Origin: Plenodomus lindquistii
Lineage: Eukaryota > Ascomycota > Dothideomycetes > Pleosporales > Leptosphaeriaceae
Direction: 5' to 3'
Assembly (NCBI GenBank): GCA_025504975.1
Contig: JANUWI010000001.1
Span: 1-64,000 of the forward strand
Length of the DNA stretch: 64,000 nt
Both the position numbers and the translations under genes were made by a program. Shown here piece after piece: positions 8,401 to 24,187 of the stretch (position 1 is the stretch's first letter; the number at the start of each line of letters is the position of its first letter). Below the pieces are notes generated by a model. It saw only the letters and a list, made by a program, of their open reading frames with translations. It did no database searches and was not told the origin of the DNA.

Positions 8401-10522
8401 TACTAGACTTTTTCTATAGCTAGATTAATAAGTTCTACTTTTTATTTAAGTATACTTTTACGCACACTAGCAGGGTCTATAGCTTTATAAAAATAAGCTT
8501 AATAATTCTAGCTCTATAAACGCTACGCTTTTACTATAGTATAAACTTGCTCTAGTAAAAGTATTTATTTATTAAAAATTAATCTAAAATACGTAAAGGT
8601 AATAGTAGTAGTATCTAAAAAGAAATTAGAATAGAAGTTTCTATAAAGCACGCTTAGTTTAGCTAGTTTCTACTTAAAATTTTCTAAAAAATAATAAAAA
8701 TTCTATTTTTTTATATAGAATATATATTAGTAGGAAATAGCTACCTAATAGATTAGTATAAACACTAAAAAAAAGTAGTTAAAAATTTTTAAAATATGTA
8801 TATTTAACTATAGTAAGCCTAGACCTAGATATAGAAATATAGGCGTTCTATAAACTCTACTATCTAAAAGTAGTAGTTTAATTATTTTACTATTCTCTAT
8901 ATATAGTAATTTAACTAAAATGTATAGACTATAGTAAAATCTATATATAAGTACTAAACTAAACTTTTACCTACTAGCCTAGTATTAGATAGACTTTTTA
9001 TCTACTATTATAAAGATATGCAAAGCCTTTTTTAAATTAATAGAGTATCTAGCCCCTTTTTATTAGTATAGAGTAATAAAATAACTATAAAAGCTATACC
9101 TAATATATTCTAAAAGCTTTTTAGGTCTAAAAGCTAATATATAAAATAATAGGGCTAGAAGTATAAGCTATATAGATTAGTTTTTAAAAAATACTACTAA
9201 GTAATTACTACCTACATAGACGCTATAGTAGTAAAATAGTAGAAAAAAAACTTTTTCTAGACTTTCTACCTAACCTACTAGATTCTACTATTTACTAGAA
9301 ATACTAGACTTATTACCTTTTCTAAAATAAGTTAGAGTTAGAATAAAACTAGGCAAATATTATAGTTCTCTAGTATCTATACTAAGTTTAAAGTAGGGCC
9401 TTTTTATCTACTAGGCCTAAATATAGTATATACTAGTACAGTCTATAGACAGTTTACGCTAGCTAGATAAAAGCTATTAAAAGAAAATAATTAGTTTAAT
9501 CTAGCTGCCTTCTAGTTACTTTTAAATTTACTATTCTATAGTATATAATAGTTATTATTATATAAATTCTATAAAAGCCTACTAAAAGCTAATTAAAGTT
9601 CTAAGCTCTAGTAGAGTATATAGCAGGGTACGCTATCTAATAAAGAAGTAGATATAGAGTAGGTATAATAATACACTCTAGAATTAGTATAGTATATAAA
9701 AACCTTATACTAGAGGTTTATATAGAGATCTATTTTAATAGAGAGAATATAGGTTACTTTAGGCGTTTAGAAAACTAAATAGGCTTTTATTTTTACTCTA
9801 TAGTAAAAAATAAAAAAAAAGATACTAGAGAAACTAGATTTTTTTTAGTAGGCTATTCTACTATAATAGCCTACCTAAATATAGCAGGTTGCAGGGGCAA
9901 TTCTATATAGAATATAAAGTAGTATAAAGTAAAATAGAATAAATATAGAGAATAGTAGTATAGAAAATAGAGTATCTACTAGTAATATACCTCTACTATA
10001 GTAGCTATTATAAAAATAAACTATATAAGTAGTTTTATAGCCTATTATATAGCTAGATACTATTTCTAGCACTCTCTTCTCTCTAGGCATGTCTATAAGC
10101 TGTTTAGAAAGTAGTTATACTCTAATAGAATAGAGTTTAAAAGAAAAAGATAGGCTGTAGTAAAAGAACTCTTCTAATAACCTAGATATCTACTATTTAA
10201 TCCTTTAATATAAATATTTAGTATTATAATATTACTAATACTAAAAACTCTATATAGTTTAGCCTAGTTACTAGTACTATTAAAGGTTAAACTATACTTA
10301 CTATCTCTATATAATAGAAACTTTATAATTTAGTATATATAGTAATAATAAATATAATAAATACTAGCTCTATAGCTTTCTATTTTTTTTTTAAATATAT
10401 ATTAACCTCTTTTTTTTTTAAGTATACCTCTGCTCTTTTCTATTCTCTACTCTATATAGAGGTTTCTTTCTAATTCTAGTTTAGATTAATTTTTATTATA
10501 CTTTTTTTCTTTTTCTACTTTT

Positions 10523-10845
10523 CTCTAGCAGACCTTTTTTTTTTTTACTCTCTTCTCTAGCAGACCCCTCCTTCTCTTGCTCTTCTCTAGTAGACTTTTT
10601 TTTTTTTTACTTTTTTCTAGCAGACCTCTCCTTTTTTTACTCTCCTCTAGCAGACTTTTTTTTCTCTTACTCTTTTCTAGCAGACCTCTTCTTTTTTTAC
10701 TTTTCTCTAGTAGACTTTTTTTTTTTTTACTTTTCTCTAGCAGACTTTTTTTTTTCTTACTTTTTTCTAGTAGACCTCTTTTTTTCTTACTTTTTTCTAG
10801 TAGATTTTTTCTTCTTTTACTTTTCTCTAGCAGACTTTTCTATAT
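10523..10845. repeat. 30-bp tandem repeat, about 11 copies
   Basis: The motif CTCTAGCAGAC (or TCTAGTAGAC) recurs about every 30 bp, followed by a C/T-rich stretch. As 30 is a multiple of 3, the array encodes a periodic peptide on either strand. The - strand of the least mutated unit reads near GLLEKSKRRR, which looks more protein-like than the Phe/Leu-rich + strand frame. It may be a relic of a repeat-containing gene or transposon ORF. Confidence 0.7.
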
Positions 10846-12609
10846 TCTAATAGCTTATAGCTACACTGTCCTCTATTAATATAAATAACTCTAAAACTTA
10901 TATTCTTTTAGCTTATATATAGATAGTCTAATTTTTCTCTACTAGAAGTTTTTTTTTTTAAACCTACTCTTTTAGCTATAGATGTAGGAGAGGGAGTAGT
11001 ATTTCTACTACTATTCTAGAGTAGTATAGCTATACTATACTACTTTTCTAGATTACCTTTTTTAAAATTAGCTGCTAGTTTAATAGCTAAAAAATTACTA
11101 GAAAAGAGACTACTCTATAGGCTTAATTTTTCTAACTAATATTTAAAGTTTTTATACGCTATTACTATATCTAGATTAACTATTTTTACTATTTTTACCT
11201 AGATCTCTAGAGTAAGGTTAGTAAAAGTCTATTTAATAAACGTGTTGTATTAGCTATTACTAGAAATTAGATAAAAAGCGCTCTATTTAAGTATTATTAC
11301 TACTATAAGCTACTTTTTACTAATTACTACCTTTTTATACAGCTCTACTTTAGTAATATATCTACTAAAAGCTTTAAATAGTATAGTAATTACCTTTATT
11401 ATTACTTTACCTAATTTTTTTTCCTATTTATATATCTCTATCTAAAGTTAAACTTCTTTTAAATACGCTTTAGCTAGTAGAGTAAATAACTATCTTTTTT
11501 AGATCTATATAGTAGCTTTATACTTTTTAACTTATATAACTATATTCTATATAAAGGTAAACGCTGTAGTTAGAAGTAAACCTAATACTAAAATAGAGAT
11601 ATTAGAGTTCTAGATAGAAGTAGAAAGCTGTATAGAAAAAATAGTATAAAAGTTAATAGTAAGTAGGCCTAGCAGTACTAGACTTTTATTAGTGCGCTAT
11701 ATCTAGAGAAATAGGCTTATATAGTAATAGTATATTATATTACCTAGCCTTTTAGCCCTATTAATAAACTCTAGTTTTTAAAAGTAGAGTAATAATATAG
11801 CCTTAAAAAAGCTTAGTATATATTTTTTTGCTTTTTTTTATATATTTTAATAGAAAATACTAGCAAGAATTACTTTATATTCTCTAGAAACAGCTTTATA
11901 TAATACCTATTTAGTTATAAATACTCTAAGCTTTATAGAGTAAAGGCCTAACTAGGCCTATTTTACTCTAGAGGTAACTAGCTTATTTTTAGAAGTAGAA
12001 GAAGTATTATGTGTTAGCATACTCTATAAATAGAACTATAAAAAGTAGCTGCAGCTAGTAGAAAATAGAAAAACTAAAAGTAATTTAGAGTAGATTATAA
12101 ATATAGGCTAGCGTAGAAGGATTTTAATAGTATTACTATCTATTATATACGCATCTTCTTTTTTTTTTCTATCTCTATTTACGTTTTTATACACTTTCTC
12201 TTTAGCCTAAATAGTATCTATATTAGTTATAGGCTAACCCTCTTCTCTTTTCTCTTCTTCTTTCTCTTTTCTCTCCTTTTCTCCTTTCTTTTCTCTTTTC
12301 TCTTTTTCTTGTTTCTCTCTAGCTTCTTCTTCTTTATTATTTTCTACTCTAACTTTTTATTTATTATTAGTTTAATTTATAGTCTCTAGCTAAGTCTATA
12401 GAACAGGCCTAGACTGCTTAGTAGAAATAGAGATAGATTAGAGCACTCTCTAGGTAGTACTTTCTAGAGGTGTAGCTATAATATATACGCCTTTTTACTA
12501 AGTCTATAATATAGCCTTTTTTCTTTATTAACCTCTACTACCCTCTATTTAGTTATTTTTTTTTTTTTTTTTATCCTTTTTTACTTTTTTATATTTCTTT
12601 TTTTTATCC

Positions 12610-12960
12610 CTCTCTGCTGCAACTACCTCTACTTTACTTTCCTCTTTTTTATCCCCCTCTACTATAACTATCTCTATTTTATTTTTATTTTCTTTACCTA
12701 TTTTTTTTTTACCTACTTTTTTTTTACCTATCTCTTTTTTATCTACCTTTTTTTTACCTACCTTTTCTTTACCCTCCTCTACTTTAACTACTTTTTTTTT
12801 AACTACTTTTTTTTTACTCTTCTCTACTTTAACTACTTTTTCTTTAACTACCTTTACTTTACTCTCCTCTACTTTAACTACCTCTTTTTTAACTACCTCT
12901 ACTTTAACTACCTCTGCTTTACTTTTCTCTACTACACCCTTTTTTTATCTACTTTCTATT
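12610..12960. repeat. 15-bp degenerate tandem repeat
   Basis: Units like TTTAACTACCTCTAC recur with a 15-bp step, diverging at the edges. The - strand would give a five-residue Lys/Glu/Val-type repeat, where Val may stand for RIP-changed Ala. A pyrimidine-rich stretch (12235-12330) lies upstream. No intact frame is present. Confidence 0.55.
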
Positions 12961-15900
12961 ACTTTACCCTCTACTACAGTTACTCTAAAACTAGTACTTT
13001 TCTAGGTATTTATATTCTAATTAGAATTATTAATATCTATAAAGTTATAAAATATATCTTTTTACTAGTTTATATTAAAAATAGCTAGATTAATATACCT
13101 AGTACTACTACTAGAATAGTTATTATATTAGTAATTACTAAATTAATCTATAATTATTACTATATTAATAGCTTTAGCAACTAGTTTACCTAGAAAAGGT
13201 ATAGTAATATAGTTTACTAGCTAAAATATATAAAGTATTAGATTTTCTAGAACACTATAGGCTAGTTCTATAGACTGCTAGCGTGCTTATATAGCTATAA
13301 TAGTAGAAAAGGTAAATAAAGTAAGCTATTTCTATATATAGTTTTACTTATAGTAAAAATCTAGTATTTTTTTTAAAAGCTATATAGTAGATTTAGTAGT
13401 AAAAGTAATAAACTACCTATATTTTTTATTAGCTAGTGTCTATCTAGCTACACTTATTTAGTTTTCTAGTAGGCCTAAATTATAATTATATAGCTATTTT
13501 ATACCTAATACTTTATATATTTTAGGTAGAATAGTAGTGTTTAAAGCGTAGAAAGTTAGTAGATTACTATTTATACTAAAAGATTTATAAAGATAGTAAA
13601 ATTTAGATATTCTATTATTTTTAGAAGTAATAGTATATTAGTTTAGGTACTTAAGCTAAACTAGCTAGTTAGATATTATTAGTACTATAATATTTATTAT
13701 AGAGTAATATAGAGTAAAGTTAGATAGAAATATAAAAAGTAGATATAAAGTAAAAGTAGATAAAAGTAGTAAAAGAAAGTTAGTATTATATAGAGATAGA
13801 AACTTTTTTTGTATAATAGTAGTTATATTTATAATATATTGCTAGAGTAATACTATGCCTCTATATTAGATTCTATATTCTTACTACTAATTACCTAGAG
13901 TGCTAGTTTAAGTACAAGTTTCTACTCTACTAAAATAGAAACTTATAAAGCGTAATAAAAGCAATATATTACTAGAAGTAAAATATTATAGTAGTATTTT
14001 ATATTTTTACTACTACTTTTTAATAGCGCTAATTACTATTTTATAATATAATTTTAACTAATATAGATAGAACTTTAAATAGTATATAGATAGTATAGAT
14101 TACTTTTTATACTATTTATATATTTCTAAACTTTATAAAATATTACTAGCCCTGTTAAATATTTAACGTAACTAAAAAATCTATTAAATATCTAGAAGTA
14201 GCATTTATACTAACTCTTTTCTAGCACCTAATAATATATTATATTTTTAGAGTTATAGTAATTCTAACTATAACTTCTCTAGCTATAAATAGGTGTTCTA
14301 GATATTATTAGTCTCTATAGTAATTCTATTATTCTACTATATACTAAATAAAGTTCTAAAAAGTAGTAACTAGAAAACACATGCCCTTTAAATCCTTAAT
14401 ATTATTAAAATAGATTTTAAAGAATTTTAAGGCCTTGCTAGTTCTAATATTACTACTATTTTTAATTTTATTAATAGCTAGCAGGTTAGGCAGATTATCT
14501 GCTTTATAAAAGAACTATTTTATTATTAGCTTTTATTTTTTATTAATCTTTTTATTACTTATAATAAAGTAAAGGACTATAATATAGCTGTTACTATAAA
14601 CTATAGCTTTATAGATATAGCTGTAATTACCTTTATACTAGAAAATAGATAGAGCTATAATAAATACATTGCGTAGTGTTACTAGAATAGTAGAAAAAAG
14701 TTTTATATAGAAATATTTTAAAATTAGTTAGCTAGAAATTATTTTTGCTAGATTCTATCTATTTCTAAGTTATTTTTAATAGTTTTAAATAATATATTAC
14801 TCTTTACAGGTTACAATTAACTTTAAAGTAATATAAATACGTTGTGTAGTATTACTAGAATACTAGAAACTTTTTTAGTATAGCTATATTTTAAAGTTAG
14901 TTAGCTAGAAATTTTCCTCTCTAGATTCTATCTATTTCTAAGTTATTTTTAATAGCCTTTAACTACTTGCTACCTCTCTAAAGAGAGATTTTATTTAGAG
15001 GCAGTTTTTATTAATATAGGAGTATTACCTAAAGACTTATAGAAATTTCTATAATATATAATATTATAAGCTATTAGCTATAGACTACACTCTATATATT
15101 TAATATATTAACTTTTTTTTATGTTTATACTATATACTATTAAGCTTACAAAAAAAACTATTTACCTAGTAATTTTATTAGATGTTAGATCTATATCTAT
15201 TATATAAAAAAATTTATATTATAATCTATATTTTATTTAGATATTTATTATATATTTACTTAGAGATATTTTATAATTTAAAAACAATAATACTTATAGT
15301 TAGAAGTCTATTTTAATTAGAAAAAAATTTAGTAAAATTTTTATTATAATTAAATACCTCTTTTTATTTATACATAAAGAATAAAAATATTATTTTTAAA
15401 AATTAAACCTATAACTATATATAACTTACCTATTAATATTTTAATTACTAGTTTATTTCTTTTTTTTTATTTATTCTACTAATTTATAACTATAATTTAA
15501 CCTACTTTTTCTTATACTCTATATAACCTATAGATCTAGTAGAAATTAAATATTAAAGTACTATTTAGTTTTACTTTTCTTTATATATATTCTAGTTTAT
15601 TAGAAATTATTATTTATTATACGCTATTAGTTTATATATAGATATATAGAATTAAGTTCTCTTTTTATATAAAGTAAATACTTATATTTCTAGAATATAT
15701 AAAGTAATAACTACTTAAATTACATATATTATATTTGTAATTAAAGTATTAGGTATAAAACTTTTATTTACTAATTTTACCTTTATTAAGAATCTAACTT
15801 TAATTATTAAATGTTCTTTATATTTACTTTAGTGTTTAGGAATTAGCAAATTATATAGAACTTATAGTATAATTAATATAGATATCTATATTATTTCTCT

Positions 15901-18900
15901 TTTTTAGTAAAAAAAAGTTAGTCTATAGAAAATAGGTAATAACTACGTTATATATATACTATATTTTTTACTTAAAGTAATAAATTAAAGTTCTTTAATA
16001 TTTAATAAATTCTTTTATTTTATATACTTTTTTTTTATAACTTTTTTATAATACATAAATAGTTTATATATACTATATTTTTTACTTATTTATAATATGC
16101 TATTAGCCTATTTATAATAATATCTAGAAATTTTTTACTAAACTTCTTTTTTTTCCTAATTTACTATTATTAGCTTAAACTTATTTAAAATATAATAGTA
16201 GATACTATAGTACTTTAGATTTAAAATAATACTAATATTAGCTCTATATTTTATTCTATTAATATCTAGAATAATAGATAAATAGCTAATATAATTATTT
16301 AATTATTATATTTACACTAACTCTATAGTATTTACAAGCTCTTTACATCTTTTTTTTAGTAAAAAATATCTATAATAAATCTAAAATTAGAACTATATTA
16401 TTTTTATATATAATTCTATATCTATAAAAATAGCTTTTTTTAATATTTAGTAGGTTATATAAATTATTGTAATTATAGTTACTAAAAAAGTAGTAGAAGT
16501 TTTAGGAATTTAGTAGAAATATAGTTATAAAAGTATTTAAACTAGTTTATACATTTTAAGTAATTTAAATATTTCTTACTAGTAATTTAATACTTCTAAT
16601 AGTTCTTCTTTTTTCTAGTATTAGAGGAATATTTATTTTTTTTTATTCTTGTAGTAATCTTATATATAGTATTATTAATTTCTTTTTTCTTTTAGTAACT
16701 TTTAATTATCTAATATTTATTAAGGTCTATTTTAATTAAGGGATATTATAGATTCTTTTTACTATATATAATATAATAATATTCTATATAAATTAGAAAG
16801 CTTATAATTTACTTAAAAATTAAATTTTAGTTAACTGCAAGTACTGTCTATAAGCTCTAGCTCTTTTTATCTCTAGGCTAAAGCAGCTTCTCTATAGCTA
16901 TAGCCTCTAACTACCTACTAACTCTACTTATACATTATATTGTACTCTAAAAGTTCTCTAGAGAACTTTATATTCTAATAGTACCCTTGCTTTTAACACT
17001 AGGCAGCTACTTTTTAATTAGAGTTTTTAATATAATTATTTTTTTAATCTTTAATATTTAAACTAAAAGAGTTTTATAGTCTAATAACTTAAAGCTTAGA
17101 TTATAAACCTAGAGATTTTTACTATCTTTTGCAATTCTAACTACATGCTAATCTCCTCTATTTTTTTAAAGTTTAATAATATTTATAACCTAACTATATA
17201 TAGCTCTAATACTTTTTTTCTTTACTAGAAACTTAGCTACTACTAGATTTAGTGTAGCTCTAGCTTCTAGAATTTCTTTATATTCTAGATCTATTACGCT
17301 AACTTCTATTTTTTTTAATTTTAGATTTTTATAGCTGCTAACACAGTTAGCAACTTTAATTTATAGTAGACTTTAACTATTTAAACTTTAAATTTATAAT
17401 ATTATATAGTAATTATTAGCCTTTTTAGCTAGGGTTAATATAATATAGGCTACTATATTAGAAAATTTAGAGAATTAAAGGTATATAAAATTAGATTTGC
17501 TATAATTAATAATATTCTATATAATATATAGATCTATGTATAGTTAGAATAGATTATTACAGTACTTTATAAAAGTAATAGTTACTTTTTTAAAAAGAAT
17601 CTGCTTCTTTAGTAGTAGATGCCTAAGGTATTATATTCTAATTATTAGATATTATAGAGTAGCTGTAGATTATTAGCATAAAGAATATAATATTACGTGT
17701 AGGAATTAAACCTTCTATTTACTTATTTTAGTGCTTATAAAACGTGTCTGTAGTAATTATACTATATAGTATTTAGTTATTATATAGTATATTTTAATAA
17801 CTAAAAGCGTATTTTTAGCTTATAAATAATAGTATAATTAGTTACTCTATACTTTAATAGTATTAGCCTTTAACTTATAAAGTGTAGGTATTAGAGACTA
17901 TAGTATAGCTTGTAAAACTAAATATTATAGTAGTAATAGAAGTTATATAACTAGAGGTTAGTTTTTAATAATAGTCTAGAAATTTTATTACCTATAATTT
18001 AAAAGTATTATGCTAATATAGTTATAGATAGTTTAGAATAACTATTTATAATTATATTTATAAAATCTCTTTTTATTATTTAGCTATTAGAGTATAGGAA
18101 ACTTTTAACTATATTATAAAAACTAGTTTTATATAAAATATATTTTTATTTATTATATTCTCTATTATTTAAAAATTAAGAGGCAAAGTTATAATAAGTA
18201 TATTTAAACTTAAGTATTAAGAATTATTAATCGAATTTAAAGTAACCTACTTAATCTAATATTATTAAAAAATTAATAATTTAAAGAATCTAAAGATCTT
18301 TTTAGATATAACATCTAATATAACTATTTTAGAATTGTTAGGTAGTTTAATAACTACTATATAGATGTCTAGTAATAATCTAAATAAGGATTTATAAAAG
18401 TACATAGTTAATTATAAAAGTAAATAACTACTATAATGCAGTATTTATAGCTTTTAGTTAAACTCTATAGATTTTTAAATATATATACTTTATATATAGT
18501 AATATATAGATTTATATAATATAGTAGTAAATAATTCTTACTATCTATAGTTTAAATTGTATTAGATTTTAAATTACTAGTTTAATAAAACTATAAATAA
18601 TACAAAAGAGCGAAATATAGATAATATAAAAAAAGATTTACTCTACTATAGATTTTAACTCTTTATAATAAAGTTAAGTAAATAATATATATTGTTAGTA
18701 TACTATTCTCTATATTAAATAAACTATTTAAGCTAGTAGTATAGTATATTATAATTCTAGAGGTAAATACAAAAGCTATAATACTATTAATTATTTATTA
18801 TATATCTTTATTATATACCTAGATTACTTTATATTAACTTTAGTTTTAAGTATATTAATTTATACTACTAGAGCTATAGCTAACCTAGTACTTAGTATAG

Positions 18901-21900
18901 TTTAACTACTATACTTATAACTTATAAGCTTATTTAAAAACTATAGATTAATTAGATTTATTACTAGTTTATAAAAAAACAATTTTTAACTACTTTATAC
19001 TATATAGTACTTAAATTCTTTTTATAATATACTTAAACTACATATATAAGTTTTATTATTCTCTGTTTATAAACTAGTTTATAAATATAAAGTAAACACT
19101 TGTACTTATTTTACTTTAATATTTTATTATTTATTTTACTAGATGTTTAAGAAATTAGACTGCTAGATACTACAAGTACAAATCTTTCTTTTATTTTATA
19201 AATATTTATAAAATTTATATATAATTATTATAATATTATTACACTAAAGAGGTTACTATCTTTCTATAGTAGTTTATTTCTATAGCTAGGTACTTAGTAA
19301 TACTTCTAAATTATAAAATATATCTTCTTTACTATTATATAATACTTAATTTTAGTACTAGTTTTTAATAAATTAATAATAAAACAAATAGGTGTATTAA
19401 CTTATTAACTTATATACTATTTTCTTTATTTTTTATAGAATTCTTATTTTTTAAAATAGTTAGTTAAAAGCTAGCTTTAAATATATATCTTACTTTACTC
19501 TAATCTTCTAATATAAAAGATAGAGCTATTTAGTATTTATAATTAAACTATATTAAAAATATATAATAAGTAATTTTATATTGTAATAAAGTTTAACTAT
19601 TTAAGTTTAGGTACTAATAGTTTATATATAAATTGAAAGCTAATAACTATTTTCTCTAATAGCCTGTTTAATAATTATAGTATTATTAGTATATAGATAG
19701 TAAAAGTATTACTTCTAGTATTAAATTAACTAAATTATAGAACTAAATAAGAAAATATTAAAAATACTTAGTTATACAGTTAAAACTTTATCTAGTTATA
19801 CTAGACTAGTATTATAATATTACTACTATAGTTTAAAATTACTTTTACTATAGTTTTATCCTTATTTATATATATATTTATAAAAAAGTTTAAATAAGTT
19901 TAAATTTATAGTTATATTATTTTTATAGTAGTATAGTATATTATATTATATATAGAGTATAATATTTAAATAAAATAATTATAACTATAATAGTATAGTA
20001 TATTTGTAATATTTCTAGCTTTATTAAATCTAATTGTATAATATATTAGGTTTTCTAGCTTAATAGTAACCTTCGCTAACTATATTTATAAAATAAAAAA
20101 TTAGGGCTTTAATTATCTAACTTAATAGATTTTCTACTAGCTTTTTAACCCTAAAAACTATATAATGTATTTAATTTAACTTATTTCTATGCTCTATAAC
20201 TACACTATAAGTCTTTAGTTTATATAAAATAATATTACTAAATAGTTTATAATACTTGCATAATAAAGCCTATAGGTTTTAATAAATACTATAAAAGCTA
20301 CTAAACTGTATATATAGAAATAGAGGATTATCTAGTATCTTTTATATTTAATAGTTTAATATATATATATAAACAATATATTAAGTAGTTAAAATTAATA
20401 TTACTAATAATCTTTATTAAAAGTTTAATTTTCTAAATTAGTAATAAAGGGCTATCTAGGGCTGTAGTTAGAAAAGAAAGTCTAAAAATTATTATAACGC
20501 TCTAGTATTAAAACTACTAAAAAATAGTATTATAAAAGTAAAAGTTAAAATAGTTACTAGTAGAGATAAGTAAACCTAAAACTATTAGAAGTAAAAAATA
20601 TATTTTTAGATAAAAGTTTTTTATTTAATAGATGGTATAATATAGAAATATAAATATTTAAAATTAAAACGTATTTATATTTCTATTAAGGTATTAAAAT
20701 TAACTTTAGGTAGATATTTTTAATATATCTTTTTTTTATTTAGTATAATATTAAGAAAAATAAGTTTAAAATAGTATATCTATTTTAAAATTAATAAACC
20801 TTTTAATAATTCTATATTTTTCCTAAACTAGTTTAGACTAAAAAGATTTTAAATATTAAAGGTTTAGTTCTAACTTAGTTATTATAAATAAAAAAAGTAT
20901 TATTAATACTAGCTAGGCACTACTATTACTATACCTCTATTTAATTTAATATATTATAATAATATAACTAATCTCTATTTTAAACTTAAAATAGATAGTT
21001 AATTTTAACTTTATAAGCATAATATAGTACTAAGTAGATTAGAAATTTTAGATAACTAGAAAAAATAATTAGCTAGTAACATAGAAAAAGCTTTATTACT
21101 TTATTATATTACCTTTAATATTATAATCTAATATATAGGTAATTTACTTAACTCTAAATATATAGTTCTATATTATTCAATTTTTCTTAATACTTAGATA
21201 GTTACTATATTTAAAAGAGAAGAACGTAGCCCTATTTTTTATAAATAGCTTTAAAATCTTTTAATACTAAAAAATAATTCTTAAAATATAATAATTATTC
21301 CTTTTTAATAATAGAATTAAAATTATTTAGTAACACTATCTATATAATAGTAAATAGTAAGAAAAGCAATTTATAAAATATTAATACCTAACTATTAATG
21401 TATATAGGTATAATTAGTTTATACTACTAAAAAATTAAAAATTTAATAAGTAAATAAAGTATAGTCTAATATAGTAGTTAGAAAGAAATTATTAATATAT
21501 AGTATACTTTTTAAAGGTTTATTTAAAATTAAAACTATAAATTACTAATTTATTTTATACTAGTATTATAATTATTACTTTAAAAAAAGCAATTTAAAAA
21601 GGTATTTCTATAAGCTTTTATAATAGTTTAAAATTCCTTTTTATAATATCTAGGTTTATTTTTAACTAGTTTAGTACTATTATAAATAGTATTTTTAGTA
21701 AAATAGTGTTCTAATACTATATATAGCCTTTATAAATAGAGATTATTATAATATCTAATAGTAAAGAAATTATTATCTATTTTGTATTATAAGCTATATA
21801 TAGTAGTTAAAGCAAAAGCTAGGTTTATAGTAAAATTCTAGTATTATTTTTTACTAATAGCTAGATAAATATTATACTATAATAGCTACTATAAAAAGTA

Positions 21901-22329
21901 GATACTCTAAGTATATTTACTATAACTATTTTTTCTAAACCTATTAAAGTTTAACGTAAAATATAAGTTACTATTATGTATATTATAGTAAAAAATTGTA
22001 AATAATAGAGATAGTAGTATATAGTATTAATAAATTTTTTTTTTTATAATTCTATAAAATTATAGTATCTATATATATTCTATACTATATAGATAGTATA
22101 GTTAGAATATAAAGAAAAAGTAGTTATAGAGCTATTATATAGTTAATATAAAAAAGTAAACTAATAAATAAGTATCTAACGCTTTATTATATAACTTTAA
22201 TGTTTTTTTAGTATTTTATATAAAACTTTTGTTTATAACTTTAAAGTATATAATTTTAGATCTAAATAAAGTAAAGTTTACCTTTATACTAAAATAGATA
22301 TAGATTTTCTTATACTACACTAGATGCTA

Positions 22330-23000
22330 TTAATTATAAAACTAAAATATATATAAAGGTAGAGTAATAAAACTAGAGGTAGAAAGTATAGATTTAATTA
22401 TTAAAGGCTTAGTGTAGTTTCTTCTATAAAAAAAAAAGCTTAGAATTTAAGTGTAATAGCTACTTTAACGTGTATAGTAAATAAAATAAAGTCTATATAA
22501 AATAAAATAGTAATACCTAGCTAGATTCTAATATTTATAAAAATAACAGTTAGAGGTAGAGCTATAAAGCTAAAGGTAGAAACTATAAGTTTATTTCTTT
22601 TTAAATAAGCGCTTTTATAGAACCTCTATACTAATAGTTCTTTACTTTCTACTTTAGCCCTATATATAATCCTTTTATTACGTTTTTAAAACGCTTTATA
22701 TAGTTTATATAAAAGTTTTCTATACTAATAAAATATTCTAATAAAAACATTATAGTTATATAGTAGTATTATTTAAAAATTATAGATTTATTTATTTTAG
22801 AACTAGTATTTATAAAGTATAGAGTTTACTACTATAGATTTTATATTTTTTATATCTCTAGAACTATATACTTTATTACTAAGCAGACTATACTACTTAA
22901 CTTCTTTATAAAACCTCTATAAAATAGGCCTAAAAAATCTACTACTTTTACTTTAACTCTAAGGTATTTTTCTCTATTTATAGTTAACTTTAGAAATCTT
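22330..23000. repeat. Dispersed repeat, copy A
   Basis: Shares a long colinear set of blocks with 25740-26600, including AAAGCTAAAGGTAGAAACTA, AACCTCTATA, TTACTTTCTACT and a closing ATAAAATAGGCCTAAAA. Both copies are RIP-diverged. Likely a remnant transposon of unknown class. Confidence 0.6.
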
Positions 23001-23947
23001 TAGGCCTTAAAATATATTATACTTAAATAGTTTTAACTTTATAAATAATACTAAGTAAAGTATAGCTAGGTTTATCTAAAATAGTAATTACTAAAGAATT
23101 TTAGCTAGTTTAACCTATAATTAAAATTTATTTTTATACTAGATTAGAACTTTAATAAGTAAGAAAATAGACCTAGCCTAATAGATAATATAGATTAACT
23201 ATTGTATTCTATTAATATCTAGAAAAGTAAGAAAATAAAGATATTCTAATTTCTAATCTAGTTTTACTATTTTATTACGTTAATAATTAATAAATAATAG
23301 GAATTAAGCTAGTAAAATCTATAACTATACTTTACTATTATATTAGATTTATAACTAAAAAATAGTAAAAGTAAACCTATAAGTTTATAGAATTTAAATT
23401 AACTTGTATATTAGGTTTATTACTAATATATTAGCTTTTTTTAATATAGCATCTTTAAATAAAAAAGTAATTAATTACTTTTCTAATAAAACTTTATAAT
23501 TATATGCTTTAATGTAAGCTAAAGTAAAATAATCTAGTTTAATTCTAATTACTATTTCTATAAACTAAATTATTTTATTAAAACTCCCTTTAATATACTT
23601 AAAGTTAGGCTATAATTAAAGATTTTACTTCTATTACTAGCTATTAGCTATAGTTTAATAAGTATAATCTATAGGGCCTAGAGGTTAACTACTTTTATTA
23701 GTGCCTAGATAAGTAACTAGGCAGTAGATATATTACTTTCTAATAGTTAGTAAAAAGTTAGGCTATAAATTTATTTAAAAGTTAGTAAAAAGTAAACTTT
23801 TATTCTACTATAGATTTACTACTATTATTAGTGCCTAGATAAGTAACTTAGTAGTAAAAAGTATTATATAAAGTAAGTTACCTATTTATAATATTAGAAA
23901 ATAACTACTTAGCTAACTATAAAGCTATAATAAACTCTCTATTACTA

Positions 23948-24113
23948 TTACTTTATGCATCTATATTCTATTAGTTTTTGCCTAGAGACTTTTCTTTCTC
24001 TTTTTACTAAAGTTAAGTTGCTGGATTACCGTCTCTAGCTAAGTAGCCTGTTTATAGAATTAGAAAGTAACTATCTAGCTAACTATAAGGCTTTAAAAAA
24101 CCCTCTATTACTA

Positions 24114-24187
<74 letters not shown>

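Noticed and set aside
10577..10879. 100-residue Ser/Leu/Phe-rich protein
   Set aside because: It is a translation of the 30-bp array and pyrimidine runs; the periodicity explains it.
15110..16480. Possible relic of a retrotransposon protease (near 15180) followed by an RT motif (near 16220)
   Set aside because: The short matches (LD.RS and STLDLK-like) occur in AT-rich DNA with many stops and the next RT motifs do not line up. A de-RIP reconstruction would be needed.
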